DNA from: Bacillota bacterium
GTDB lineage: Bacteria > Bacillota > Clostridia > DSM-8532
Length of the DNA stretch: 8,673 nt
Assembly: GCA_023426765.1 (NCBI GenBank)
Contig: JAEZBW010000412.1
Span: forward strand, 1-8,673
Direction: 5' to 3'
The first letter of the stretch is position 1. Each line of letters starts with the position of its first letter. Below are positions 1-6,619 of this stretch, in pieces. Made by a program: the position numbers and the translations under genes. A model generated the notes under the pieces. It saw nothing but the letters and a program-made list of their open reading frames with translations, was not told the DNA's origin and made no database searches.

Positions 1-858
1 GAACTGGACAGAACCGTCATAGACGAAATCGGCGATCCGTTAATCCATATCATCCGCAATTCAGCCGATCACGGGCTGGAAAAGCCTGAGGACAGAAAAG
101 CGAAAGGCAAGGATACGACAGGGAATATCTGGCTTCGTGCATATCAGGACGGAAATAACGTCGTGATAGAGGTTGAAGATGACGGCCAGGGCATCAATAT
201 TGAAAAAGTACGCAGAAAAATCATCGAAAAAGGGTTGGAGTCCGAGGAAACCGGAGCGGTTTTGTCGGAAAGCGAAATCATTCAGTACCTTTTCCGTCCC
301 AATTTCTCCACCGCCGACAAGGTGACCGACCTTTCGGGCCGCGGCGTCGGGCTGGATGTCGTTAAGACAAAAATTGAAGCGTTGGGCGGCAATATTGAGC
401 TGGATACAGAATTTGGCAAGGGCAGCAAAACTATCATCCGCCTGCCGTTAACGCTTGCGATCATCCAGGCGCTTCTGGTGAAAGTAGGGGATGAGAAGTA
501 TGCCATCCCACTTAGTAATATCCGCGAAATCGACGATATTAAACCTTCAGATATCCAGCTGGTTCGCAACAAGGAAGTCATGATGCTCAGAGGCATGGTG
601 ATCCCGCTCATTCGTCTGCAAAACGTATTGGGTGTTCCCGAACGGGAATCAGCAGAAATAAAGAAACAGCTCACCTGCGTTATTGTGAAGAAGGGTGACA
701 AGCTTTCAGGGCTGGTGGTGGACACGCTGATCGGCCAGCAGGAAATCGTCATTAAGTCTTTAGGGAAGTTACTGGCCGGCATACGCTCTATTGCAGGCGC
801 TACGATATTGGGCGACGGGAATGTCGCATTGATCATCGATGTAAACTCAATCGTGTAA
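1..858 (+). CDS. cheA: Chemotaxis histidine kinase CheA, C-terminal part (5' end outside window)
   Basis: This is the C-terminal 285 residues of CheA, the cytoplasmic kinase that passes receptor signals to CheY and CheB. The reading frame is open from the first base, so the Hpt (P1), P2 and dimerisation domains lie upstream. Visible in order: the N box of the ATP-binding P4 domain (HIIRNSADHGLE, residues 16-27 of the fragment), the G1 box (DDGQGI, 60-65), the F box (FRPNFST, 98-104) and the G2 box (GRGVGLD, 113-119), then a CheW-like P5 regulatory domain from about 145 to the end. All ATP-binding motifs are intact, so the kinase should be active. The gene stops with TAA 42 bases before the cheW ATG. 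The gene order matches the fla/che operons of Firmicutes, and transcription probably comes from far upstream. Identification is very secure; only the missing N-terminus is unseen. Confidence 0.97.
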   Translation, partial: ELDRTVIDEIGDPLIHIIRNSADHGLEKPEDRKAKGKDTTGNIWLRAYQDGNNVVIEVEDDGQGINIEKVRRKIIEKGLESEETGAVLSESEIIQYLFRPNFSTADKVTDLSGRGVGLDVVKTKIEALGGNIELDTEFGKGSKTIIRLPLTLAIIQALLVKVGDEKYAIPLSNIREIDDIKPSDIQLVRNKEVMMLRGMVIPLIRLQNVLGVPERESAEIKKQLTCVIVKKGDKLSGLVVDTLIGQQEIVIKSLGKLLAGIRSIAGATILGDGNVALIIDVNSIV

Positions 859-900
859 ATATTTCACAGGCAAGGCGGCTTGCGGTTAGGGGGTTGTTGG

Positions 901-1347
901 ATGGAAACTGAAAAGAAGCAATTTGTTGTTTTCCGTCTGGGTGACGAAGAATACGGTGCTGACATTATTAAGGTGACGGTCATCGAAAGAATGCTGAATA
1001 TCGCCAGGGTTCCTACAACGCCGGCGTATATCAGGGGTGTTATCAATCTGCGCGGCGATATCATCCCCGTCATGGATCTCAGGGCCAGGCTTGGCCTTCC
1101 TGAAAGAGAAGAGGATGATGATACCCGAATTATCATTTTTGACATCAATAAAATCGTTTTTGGCACCATCGTGGATTCGGTTTCCGAGGTCTTGCAGCTG
1201 GAAGAGTCAAAAATCGAAAGCGCTGCCGCAATCATCAGCGACAAAAATCTGGACTATATCAACGGGGTAGCAAAGGCCGAATCAAAGCTGGTTACGCTTT
1301 TAAATCTTGAAAAACTGATTTCAGAATTGGTTCCGGAATTGACATAA
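901..1347 (+). CDS. cheW: Chemotaxis coupling protein CheW
   Basis: CheW is the cytoplasmic adaptor that links CheA (through its P5 domain) to chemoreceptors in the signalling array. The 148-residue product has the usual length of the family and consists of one CheW domain. It shows the typical opening (QFVVFRLGDEEYGADI, residues 7-22) and the conserved central stretch RGVINLRGDIIPVMDLR (about 45-61). There are no catalytic residues, as expected for a scaffold. I chose the ATG at 901 because AGGGGG (888-893) lies 7 bases ahead; a TTG at 880 in the same frame has no comparable ribosome binding site. It lies between cheA and cheC, and 104 bases separate it from cheC. The assignment is secure; a related CheV is excluded because no receiver domain follows. 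Confidence 0.95.
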   Translation: METEKKQFVVFRLGDEEYGADIIKVTVIERMLNIARVPTTPAYIRGVINLRGDIIPVMDLRARLGLPEREEDDDTRIIIFDINKIVFGTIVDSVSEVLQLEESKIESAAAIISDKNLDYINGVAKAESKLVTLLNLEKLISELVPELT

Positions 1348-1415
1348 CCCTTCGGTTTCAGGCGCTCTGCCGGGGTGCAAAATGGTCATTCATACTATCC
1401 CGGATCAAATTTAAA

Positions 1416-1431
1416 GGTCTTTGCGAAGACC
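1416..1431 (+). other. Small stem-loop ahead of cheC
   Basis: GGTCTT pairs perfectly with AAGACC around the tetraloop TGCG. It sits 6 bases upstream of the cheC Shine-Dalgarno sequence (GAAAGG, 1438-1443) within the 104-base gap between cheW and cheC. There is no T-run after it, so it is not an intrinsic terminator. It could influence translation or mRNA processing in the operon; that role is inference only. Confidence 0.35.
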
Positions 1432-1451
1432 ATCCATGAAAGGTTAAGAAT

Positions 1452-2066
1452 ATGGATATTACATCGTTAAATGCTTTTCATCTGGATATACTCAAGGAAA
1501 TTGGCAACATTGGGGCAGGAAACGCAGCGACTGCGCTGGCGAAGCTGTTGGACAAAAAAGTGGACATGAAGGTTCCACAAATCAGGATTATGGGCTTTTC
1601 CGATGTCAATGAGGTTCTTGGTGGAGCGGAAACACCGGTTGTGGGAATCCTGCTGGGTGTACTGGGCGATATCACCGGGTATATCCTGTTTGTTCTTGAG
1701 CAGGATGCTGCCAATCTGCTGGTAAACATCCTGATGGGAAACCCCATCCACCAGGAGATGGAGTACACTGAAATAACCCTGTCAGCCCTGAAGGAAGTCG
1801 GGAATATCCTTACCGGCTCGTATCTGTCCGCACTGTCCACCCTTACAGGCCTTCGCATTATGCCGGACGTACCCGCCCTGGCGATAGACATGGCCGGTGC
1901 GATTTTAAGCGTACCGGCGATTGAGTTGGGCAAGACAACAGACACCGTACTATATATAGAAACAGAGTTTATTCAGGGTACGGACAGCGTGATCGGCGAC
2001 TTTTTCCTTGTTCCTGACGCAGACAGCTATGTCCGGTTATTGAATACTTTAGGAGCAATGTGCTAA
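1452..2066 (+). CDS. cheC: CheY-P phosphatase CheC
   Basis: CheC removes phosphate from CheY-P and also binds CheD, linking adaptation to the CheY-P level. The 204-residue product carries both copies of the family signature D/S-x3-E-x2-N-x22-P: D12, E16, N19, P42 in the first half, and S111, E115, N118, P141 in the second. The exact spacing in both copies says that both phosphatase sites are intact. The length is normal for CheC and there is no C-terminal receptor- or switch-binding domain of FliY type, which rules out FliY. CheX is less likely because CheX has an internally different layout. The ATG at 1452 has GAAAGG 8 bases ahead. The TAA stop shares one base with the likely cheD ATG, so the two genes are probably translationally coupled. 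Confidence 0.95.
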   Translation: MDITSLNAFHLDILKEIGNIGAGNAATALAKLLDKKVDMKVPQIRIMGFSDVNEVLGGAETPVVGILLGVLGDITGYILFVLEQDAANLLVNILMGNPIHQEMEYTEITLSALKEVGNILTGSYLSALSTLTGLRIMPDVPALAIDMAGAILSVPAIELGKTTDTVLYIETEFIQGTDSVIGDFFLVPDADSYVRLLNTLGAMC

Positions 2067-2554
2067 TGACAGATAACACAATAAAGGTGGGGATGGCTGA
2101 CCTGAAGCATACCTGTCATCCCGGCGTTCTGGTCACGCTGGGCCTGGGGTCATGTGTGGGTATCGCGCTCTATGACAAGAAAACAAAAATGATCGGGCTT
2201 GCCCATATCATGCTTCCGTGGTCACATCAGGCAAAGAATAATGCCAATCAGGCAAAGTTTGCCGATACCGGGATCAGGCAGCTTTTTAATTTTATGCTGG
2301 AAAGCGGATCAAGAAAAGGAAACATCGTCGCGAAAATTGCCGGCGGCGCCCAGATGTTCAGCTTTTCCCAAAGCACCGACATGATCCGGGTGGGGCAAAG
2401 AAATGTGGAGGCCACAAAAGAAGTTCTGAAGGAGCTGGGTATTCCTATCGTATCCGAAGATACCGGCGGCAATTATGGCCGAACCATAGAGTTTTATTCC
2501 GAGGATGGACGGCTGATGGTCAAGACCATCGGTTATGGTGTTCGCTTTATTTGA
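2066..2554 (+). CDS. cheD: Chemoreceptor glutamine deamidase CheD
   Basis: CheD deamidates glutamines of chemoreceptors and is itself sequestered by CheC, giving feedback in Bacillus/Thermotoga-type chemotaxis. From the ATG at 2066 the protein has 162 residues. The catalytic triad is visible as T24 and C30 in TLGLGSC and H47 in LAHIMLP, with the same mutual spacing as I recall for the Thermotoga maritima enzyme (T21, C27, H44). The start is a choice between GTG 2060 and ATG 2066. AGGAG at 2051-2055 gives a spacing of 4 to the GTG and 10 to the ATG, and the ATG overlaps the cheC stop (TAATG), so I prefer the ATG. The product is cytoplasmic. A 43-base gap follows before the next gene. Confidence 0.95.
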   Translation: MTDNTIKVGMADLKHTCHPGVLVTLGLGSCVGIALYDKKTKMIGLAHIMLPWSHQAKNNANQAKFADTGIRQLFNFMLESGSRKGNIVAKIAGGAQMFSFSQSTDMIRVGQRNVEATKEVLKELGIPIVSEDTGGNYGRTIEFYSEDGRLMVKTIGYGVRFI

Positions 2555-2597
2555 ACCGTTTCTGTGTGTAAGTATTTTTCAAATTCCGGAGGATCCT

Positions 2598-2969
2598 ATG
2601 CAATATCTGCACAAGCTGCCTTTGCTGATCGCTCTGGCAGCCGCGTTTTTAATGGGCCTGCTGGGTTTTGCCCGCCGCAGTCCACAAAAAGAGATATTAG
2701 TCCAGATGGTCCTGGCGATGGTTCTGTTTTTCGTGATCGGCCTGTTTGTAAGATCTACACTGACCAATATCAAGGAACAAATTGAACAGAAGAAGAAAGA
2801 AAGAGAACTGGAGGAACTGAAGAAGCAGCAGGAAATGGAAAAACAAGAAAAAGAAATGGAAATAGGTTTAGGCAGGAATATCGATTTTACTGCCGGTAAA
2901 GAGGATGAAGATGCATTCAATCCACTTCCCGTCAGTGAATTCATTAAAAAGGAACTAAAGAGCGGATAA
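2598..2969 (+). CDS. Unnamed membrane protein with charged coiled coil, in motility operon
   Basis: I do not recognise a named family. The 123-residue product has two hydrophobic segments (about residues 7-24 and 35-51) separated by a short basic loop (ARRSPQK), then a highly charged Lys/Glu-rich stretch from about 55 to 90 that should form a coiled coil, and a short polar tail. This suggests a small inner-membrane protein with a long cytoplasmic helix. The ATG at 2598 is preferred because GGAGG (2588-2592) lies 5 bases ahead; the frame could be opened earlier inside cheD, but without a good site. It sits between cheD and sigD, where B. subtilis has no gene. The context suggests an accessory role in motility, but no function can be read from the sequence. 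FliO was considered but the two-helix layout does not fit well. Confidence 0.8.
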   Translation: MQYLHKLPLLIALAAAFLMGLLGFARRSPQKEILVQMVLAMVLFFVIGLFVRSTLTNIKEQIEQKKKERELEELKKQQEMEKQEKEMEIGLGRNIDFTAGKEDEDAFNPLPVSEFIKKELKSG

Positions 2970-3030
2970 AAAAGAACTACCCTCATCCGCAGAATCGGGA
3001 TTGTAAATTGTAGAAAAACGATGAAAAAGG

Positions 3031-3058
3031 TTGACAATGAGCATGGCTGCGATACAAT
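3031..3058 (+). promoter_or_regulatory. Putative sigma-A promoter of sigD
   Basis: TTGACA (3031-3036) is followed after 16 bases by TACAAT (3053-3058), a perfect -35 box and a 5/6 -10 box. It lies in the 164-base gap between the membrane protein gene and sigD, about 75 bases ahead of the sigD ATG. It would allow sigD to be transcribed apart from the long chemotaxis operon. No sigma-28-type promoter (TAAA-N15-GCCGATAT) is evident here. Confidence 0.65.
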
Positions 3059-3133
3059 GTAGATAGATTAATCTTTTTTACAGAAGAGGAGCCATACAAG
3101 GCTGTCACAACCAGAGCGGAATGGGGGGTAAAT

Positions 3134-3910
3134 ATGTCTGCTACCAATCTTCAGAGACAGCAGGAATTATGGAAAAGATATCATGACTCAAAAGATCCGT
3201 CCGTGAAGGAACAGCTCATTCTTGAATACGCAGATTTAATTAAATATGTTGCCGGCAGGCTGAGTATATATTTTGGATCAAACGTGGAATATGATGATTT
3301 GGTTGGTTATGGCATTTTCGGCCTGATCGACGCCATCGACAAGTTCGACATCAACAAGGGCGTCAAATTCGAAACCTATGCCTCCCTCAGAATCCGGGGC
3401 TCCATTATCGACAGTATCCGGGAATTGGACTGGGTACCGCGCTCACTTCGAAAAAAAAGCAAAGATCTTGAAAAAGTATATTCTGAATTGGAAAATGAAT
3501 TGGGCCACACCGCTACTGATGAACAGGTGGCCGGTAAAATGGGTATTTCGGTTGATGAACTGAACCGTACGCTTCAGGAAGTAAACATGTCAACGATGAT
3601 CTCGCTGGAGGATTATCTCGAACAGAATTATGAAACCGGTTTTGATGTTTTAAACGACGACGAAGATCGCATCCCGGAAAAGCGGATAGAAATGAACGAG
3701 ATCAAGGAAATTTTAACGGAGTCCATCGACAAGCTTCCCGAGAAGGAAAGAATGGTTGTTACGCTGTATTACTTTGAAGAATTGACCTTGAAAGAAATCA
3801 GTGCGATCATGAAGGTTTCGGAATCAAGAATTTCGCAGCTGCACACAAAAGCCATATTGCGTATGCGCGCAAAGCTGGAAAGGCAAAAATATATCCTGTT
3901 TGGATCATAG
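3134..3910 (+). CDS. sigD: Flagellar RNA polymerase sigma factor SigD/FliA (sigma-28 family)
   Basis: This sigma factor directs RNA polymerase to late flagellar, motility and chemotaxis promoters. The 258-residue product has the full three-part FliA/WhiG layout. Region 2 spans about 28-98, with the core-binding and -10 recognition motifs (VEYDDLVGYGIFGLIDAID and FETYASLRIRGSIIDSIR). Region 3 spans about 105-155 (DEQVAGKMGISVDEL). Region 4 spans about 200-252, with a helix-turn-helix (LTLKEISAIMKVSESRISQL) that reads the -35 element. Region 1.1 is absent, as expected for this class. The ATG at 3134 has GGGGGT 5 bases ahead. Position right after the che genes strongly favours SigD over the related sporulation factors SigF, SigE and SigG. 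Activity is normally controlled by the anti-sigma factor FlgM, which is not in this window. The next gene begins within 10 bases of its stop. Confidence 0.95.
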   Translation: MSATNLQRQQELWKRYHDSKDPSVKEQLILEYADLIKYVAGRLSIYFGSNVEYDDLVGYGIFGLIDAIDKFDINKGVKFETYASLRIRGSIIDSIRELDWVPRSLRKKSKDLEKVYSELENELGHTATDEQVAGKMGISVDELNRTLQEVNMSTMISLEDYLEQNYETGFDVLNDDEDRIPEKRIEMNEIKEILTESIDKLPEKERMVVTLYYFEELTLKEISAIMKVSESRISQLHTKAILRMRAKLERQKYILFGS

Positions 3911-3919
3911 GTGGCGGGA

Positions 3920-5530
3920 ATGAAAGATTTTGATCAGAATGAAACAAATAAAAAACTATTTGAACTGACATACGGCGCCGATGGCGTATTTCTTACCGTG
4001 TATCGCAACCCCTATGCCCTGGTTGAGGAAGTGGATGTGATCAATGAAATCCGGCATAAAAAAATTAAAAACTTTAACGCCGCGATCATTTCAGAAACTG
4101 TTAAAAAAGCCATGGGGCATCCTGTAAAAATCGCAGACAAACAGGAAGAAGAAAAGGTTAACGCTATTGTCGAGGTGATCACCAGCCCCGATAAAATGAG
4201 AGCGTACCTTAAAATCCAGGCACCGGAAGGCGGAGGAAAACCCGCCGGGCTTCAGGAGATTGCATGGCAGCTGAAGCAGGCCGGTATTCTCTATGGAATC
4301 ATCGAGCAAACCGTTCACACCCTTGTGCAGAATCCCATTTATGATCAAAATATTCTGATCGCCGAAGGAATGTCGCCCATTAACGGAAAAAACGGAGAAA
4401 TCACTTTTTTAGTCGATATCCATAAGGATCGCAAACCCATCATCATGGAGGACGGCAGTGTCAACTACAGAGATCTGGATTATATTGAAAGCGTCCATAA
4501 AGGCCAAAAGCTATGCGAAATTTCAACGCCGACCAAGGGCATCGACGGAAGAAATGTGGTAGGTACATTGCTTCGGGCCATCGATGGGAAACCGGCGAAG
4601 ATGATCCGGGGCAGAAATGTCTATCCCAGCGAGGACAACTCAAGCCTGTTCGCAGAAATTGACGGCCAGGTGATGTATATGGACGGCAAGCTGAGCGTAT
4701 TTGCAACCTATGAGGTGCCTGTCGATGTAGATAACTCGACGGGCAACATCAATTTCATCGGAAATGTAACCATCCGTGGGAACGTATTGGCAGGCTTCGT
4801 CGTCGATGTCGGCGGAAACGTAGAGGTATCCGGCGTCGTCGAGGGTGCCACCATCAAAGCCGCCGGAAATATCATCCTTAGAAGAGGAATGACCGGTAAC
4901 GCGAAGGGAACATTAATTGCAGGCGGCGACATTGTGGCCAAGTATATTGAAAACAGTACGGTGGAAGCCGGAAATGATATCAAAGCCGAAGCCATCATGC
5001 ATTCCGACATCAAATGCGGAAGCCGGTTGGAGCTTGGCGGCAGAAAGGGCTTGCTGGTCGGAGGCACCGCCAGGGTGGGCAAAGAGATACAGGCAAAGGT
5101 CATCGGAAGCGTGATGGCTACCGCAACCACCATCGAAGTGGGCATCGACCCACATTTAAGGGAACGATACAAGTTCCTGCGCACTGAAGTGATTAAACTG
5201 GAGGATAACTCCAAGAAGGCCAGTCAGGCGATCACCCTTTTAAGGAAGCTTGAAGCAGCCGGCATGCTGACCGAAGAGAAAAAGGATATTCTGGATAAGA
5301 GCGTCCGCTCAAAGATCTTTTTTGACAGCAAGCTGGCCGAATACAAGCAGGAAATCGCCGAGCTGGAAGAAAAACTTCAGCAGGAGGTTAAAGGACGCAT
5401 CCGTGTTGATAATTTTCTGTATCCCGGTTCAAGGATAACCATCGGGGCGGCATCCATGCATGTAAAAGAAACGCTGCAGCATTTGACACTCTATAAAGAT
5501 GGGGCGGATGTTCGAATAGGAGCATATTGA
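3920..5530 (+). CDS. fapA: FapA family protein (DUF342), flagellar assembly accessory
   Basis: The product (536 residues) belongs to the FapA/DUF342 family, which in Vibrio is linked to flagellar assembly and polar localisation. Seen in the sequence: an N-terminal alpha/beta region to about residue 270; then, at about 272-409, a repetitive Gly/Val/Ile-rich stretch (for example GNVTIRGNV, GGNVEVSGVV, AGNIILRRG, AGGDIVAKY) with the short beta-strand periodicity of a right-handed beta-helix; then a charged coiled coil at about 412-490 and a short C-terminal tail. There is no signal peptide, so it should be cytoplasmic. I chose the ATG at 3920, with AGGTGG (3909-3914) 5 bases ahead; a GTG at 3911, abutting the sigD stop, is possible and would add three residues. 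Tight coupling to sigD points to a motility role, but the exact function in Firmicutes is not known to me. Confidence 0.88.
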   Translation: MKDFDQNETNKKLFELTYGADGVFLTVYRNPYALVEEVDVINEIRHKKIKNFNAAIISETVKKAMGHPVKIADKQEEEKVNAIVEVITSPDKMRAYLKIQAPEGGGKPAGLQEIAWQLKQAGILYGIIEQTVHTLVQNPIYDQNILIAEGMSPINGKNGEITFLVDIHKDRKPIIMEDGSVNYRDLDYIESVHKGQKLCEISTPTKGIDGRNVVGTLLRAIDGKPAKMIRGRNVYPSEDNSSLFAEIDGQVMYMDGKLSVFATYEVPVDVDNSTGNINFIGNVTIRGNVLAGFVVDVGGNVEVSGVVEGATIKAAGNIILRRGMTGNAKGTLIAGGDIVAKYIENSTVEAGNDIKAEAIMHSDIKCGSRLELGGRKGLLVGGTARVGKEIQAKVIGSVMATATTIEVGIDPHLRERYKFLRTEVIKLEDNSKKASQAITLLRKLEAAGMLTEEKKDILDKSVRSKIFFDSKLAEYKQEIAELEEKLQQEVKGRIRVDNFLYPGSRITIGAASMHVKETLQHLTLYKDGADVRIGAY

Positions 5531-5566
5531 CAGACAGGTCCAAATTCTTTACGGGAAGTGGTTTGT

Positions 5567-5887
5567 ATGGCAATTAAGCCGATCGATTTGCAGATAATGA
5601 TGCCCAGAGTGAATGAAGTATCCCGCATCCAGAATGACGAGCAGCAGCGTAACCATGCAATACAGCAAAGCGCGGTGCAGTCCTCCGAGAAACAGTCTGA
5701 AGACAATCTGAAGACGGTGAATTCCCGGGAGGAAGCACAGAAAACAGCCATACGCGAACGCCAGGAGCGGCAGAAGCAGCAATCCAAACAGCAGGGCAAA
5801 GACGCTGAAGCCGAAGACGAACAGGAAAAAAAGAAAGGCCAGACAGATAAAAAGGTTTCGGGAAGAACCATCGACATCCGCCTTTAA
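5567..5887 (+). CDS. Small Gln/Lys/Glu-rich protein of unknown function
   Basis: I cannot assign a named family. The 106-residue product opens with an ordered-looking segment (MAIKPIDLQIMMPRVNEVSRIQ), followed by a long, very polar stretch rich in Gln, Lys, Glu and Arg (about 23-95) that probably forms an extended helix or is disordered. It ends in a small basic/hydrophobic motif (GRTIDIRL). I recall similar small proteins with an IKP-DLQ opening next to fliA/fapA in clostridial motility clusters, but this is memory, not a search. There is no signal peptide or membrane helix, so it should be cytoplasmic. The ATG at 5567 follows GGGAAGTGG; a GTG at 5558 in frame is less likely because it falls inside this purine-rich site. 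It starts 36 bases after fapA and ends just before a repeat cluster. Confidence 0.72.
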   Translation: MAIKPIDLQIMMPRVNEVSRIQNDEQQRNHAIQQSAVQSSEKQSEDNLKTVNSREEAQKTAIRERQERQKQQSKQQGKDAEAEDEQEKKKGQTDKKVSGRTIDIRL

Positions 5888-5890
5888 GGT

Positions 5891-5957
5891 ATGCCATCCC
5901 GAGCACAGCGACGTCATCCTGAGCGAAAAAACGTCATCCTGAGCGAAGCGAAGGATC
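5891..5957. repeat. Three tandem 20-bp units of a dispersed-type intergenic repeat
   Basis: Units begin at 5891, 5911 and 5931, with an exact 20-base period. Units 2 and 3 share ACGTCATCCTGAGCGAA exactly; unit 1 matches unit 3 at 15 of 20 positions. The third unit runs on into AGCGAAGGATCT, giving the CATCCTGAGCGAAGCGAAGG core that I know as a repeat scattered between genes in many bacteria. Within the last unit ATCCT (5936-5940) can pair with AGGAT (5952-5956). The cluster starts three bases after the stop of the preceding gene and ends 16 bases before a promoter -35 box. Confidence 0.75.
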
Positions 5958-5973
5958 TCACAAAGCATACATT

Positions 5974-6002
5974 TTGACATCGACTTACAAAAACGATATA
6001 AT
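5974..6002 (+). promoter_or_regulatory. Consensus sigma-A promoter of the swrB-like gene
   Basis: TTGACA (5974-5979) and TATAAT (5997-6002) are both perfect consensus hexamers, 17 bases apart. The predicted start near 6009 leaves a leader of about 85 bases before the ATG at 6094. It directly follows the repeat cluster and should drive the swrB-like gene and the gene after it independently of the upstream operon. Confidence 0.85.
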
Positions 6003-6093
6003 CATTCACATATAAACCTTTGTATTAATGATGGCCGCTGTTTTGCAGAAACAGGCGGTATATTACGAAAGAAAAACGGCCGAGGTGCAAAAG

Positions 6094-6615
6094 ATGACAG
6101 CATTTTTCATCTGTATCATTCTCATCGGTGTCCTGATGACCGCCGTAGCAATGATTTGGATGGTGATCGAAAAGAAAAAGTCACGGGACTATCGTCTTGA
6201 AACCGATGAACGCAGATATGAGCTGAAGCATGTGGTTGAAGAAGCCGAGCTGCTGTTGGATGAGTTGAACAACTTCTCCAACTATATTGTTACGCGTATG
6301 GAAGAGAAGCAGCAGGAGGTTGAATCGGTCATTCAGGCAGCTGATGAACGGCTGAACCTTTTCGACCAGATTGAAGACATACAACCCGAGATGCCTGTAA
6401 GGGAAAAGAAAACCTCTATTGTTTTGGAAAACACAATGGTAATGGAATCTGAGCCGCTTGCAGCTGCCGTTAAAAAGGCCAAGGTGATTCCGCTGAATGA
6501 GAAGAAACGACAGGTTATCAAGCTTTATAAGGACGGTTTGGACAGCACGGAAATCGCAAAGCTGCTGAACATGGGAAAAGGCGAAATCGAACTGATATCC
6601 AGAATGGTACAATAA
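6094..6615 (+). CDS. SwrB-like (DUF6115-type) membrane protein
   Basis: The 173-residue product has one N-terminal membrane helix (about residues 3-25), a Lys-rich stop (EKKKSR), a long charged coiled coil (about 30-95) with the rest facing the cytoplasm, a variable linker, and a C-terminal helix-turn-helix-like end (KRQVIKLYKDGLDSTEIAKL, then NMGKGEIELISRMV). This architecture and its position shortly after sigD match SwrB (YlxL) of B. subtilis, which promotes flagellar export-apparatus and basal-body assembly. The HTH-like segment resembles the conserved end of that family rather than a proven DNA-binding domain. I chose the ATG at 6094, with GAGGTG (6082-6087) 6 bases ahead; two in-frame ATGs at 6028 and 6031 lack a ribosome binding site and would put a polar segment before the membrane helix. 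It has its own consensus promoter. I leave the symbol empty because sequence similarity to SwrB was judged only by eye. Confidence 0.78.
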   Translation: MTAFFICIILIGVLMTAVAMIWMVIEKKKSRDYRLETDERRYELKHVVEEAELLLDELNNFSNYIVTRMEEKQQEVESVIQAADERLNLFDQIEDIQPEMPVREKKTSIVLENTMVMESEPLAAAVKKAKVIPLNEKKRQVIKLYKDGLDSTEIAKLLNMGKGEIELISRMVQ

Positions 6616-6619
6616 ATCA

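Noticed and set aside
2962..2989. GCGGAT/ATCCGC inverted repeat at the end of the membrane protein gene as a terminator
   Set aside because: The loop is about 16 bases long and no T-run follows, so it does not look like an intrinsic terminator.
4708..5214. Minus-strand open frame of 168 codons within fapA
   Set aside because: It lies wholly inside fapA, whose beta-helix repeats explain the open frame on the other strand; no ribosome binding site or recognisable domain.
5527..5555. TTGACA overlapping the fapA stop as a promoter
   Set aside because: No acceptable -10 box lies 15-19 bases downstream.
5549..5980. Minus-strand open frames over the Gln-rich gene and the repeat cluster
   Set aside because: The peptide ILRFAQDD is just the translation of the intergenic repeat, and the rest is the shadow of the plus-strand gene. 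No start signal is visible.
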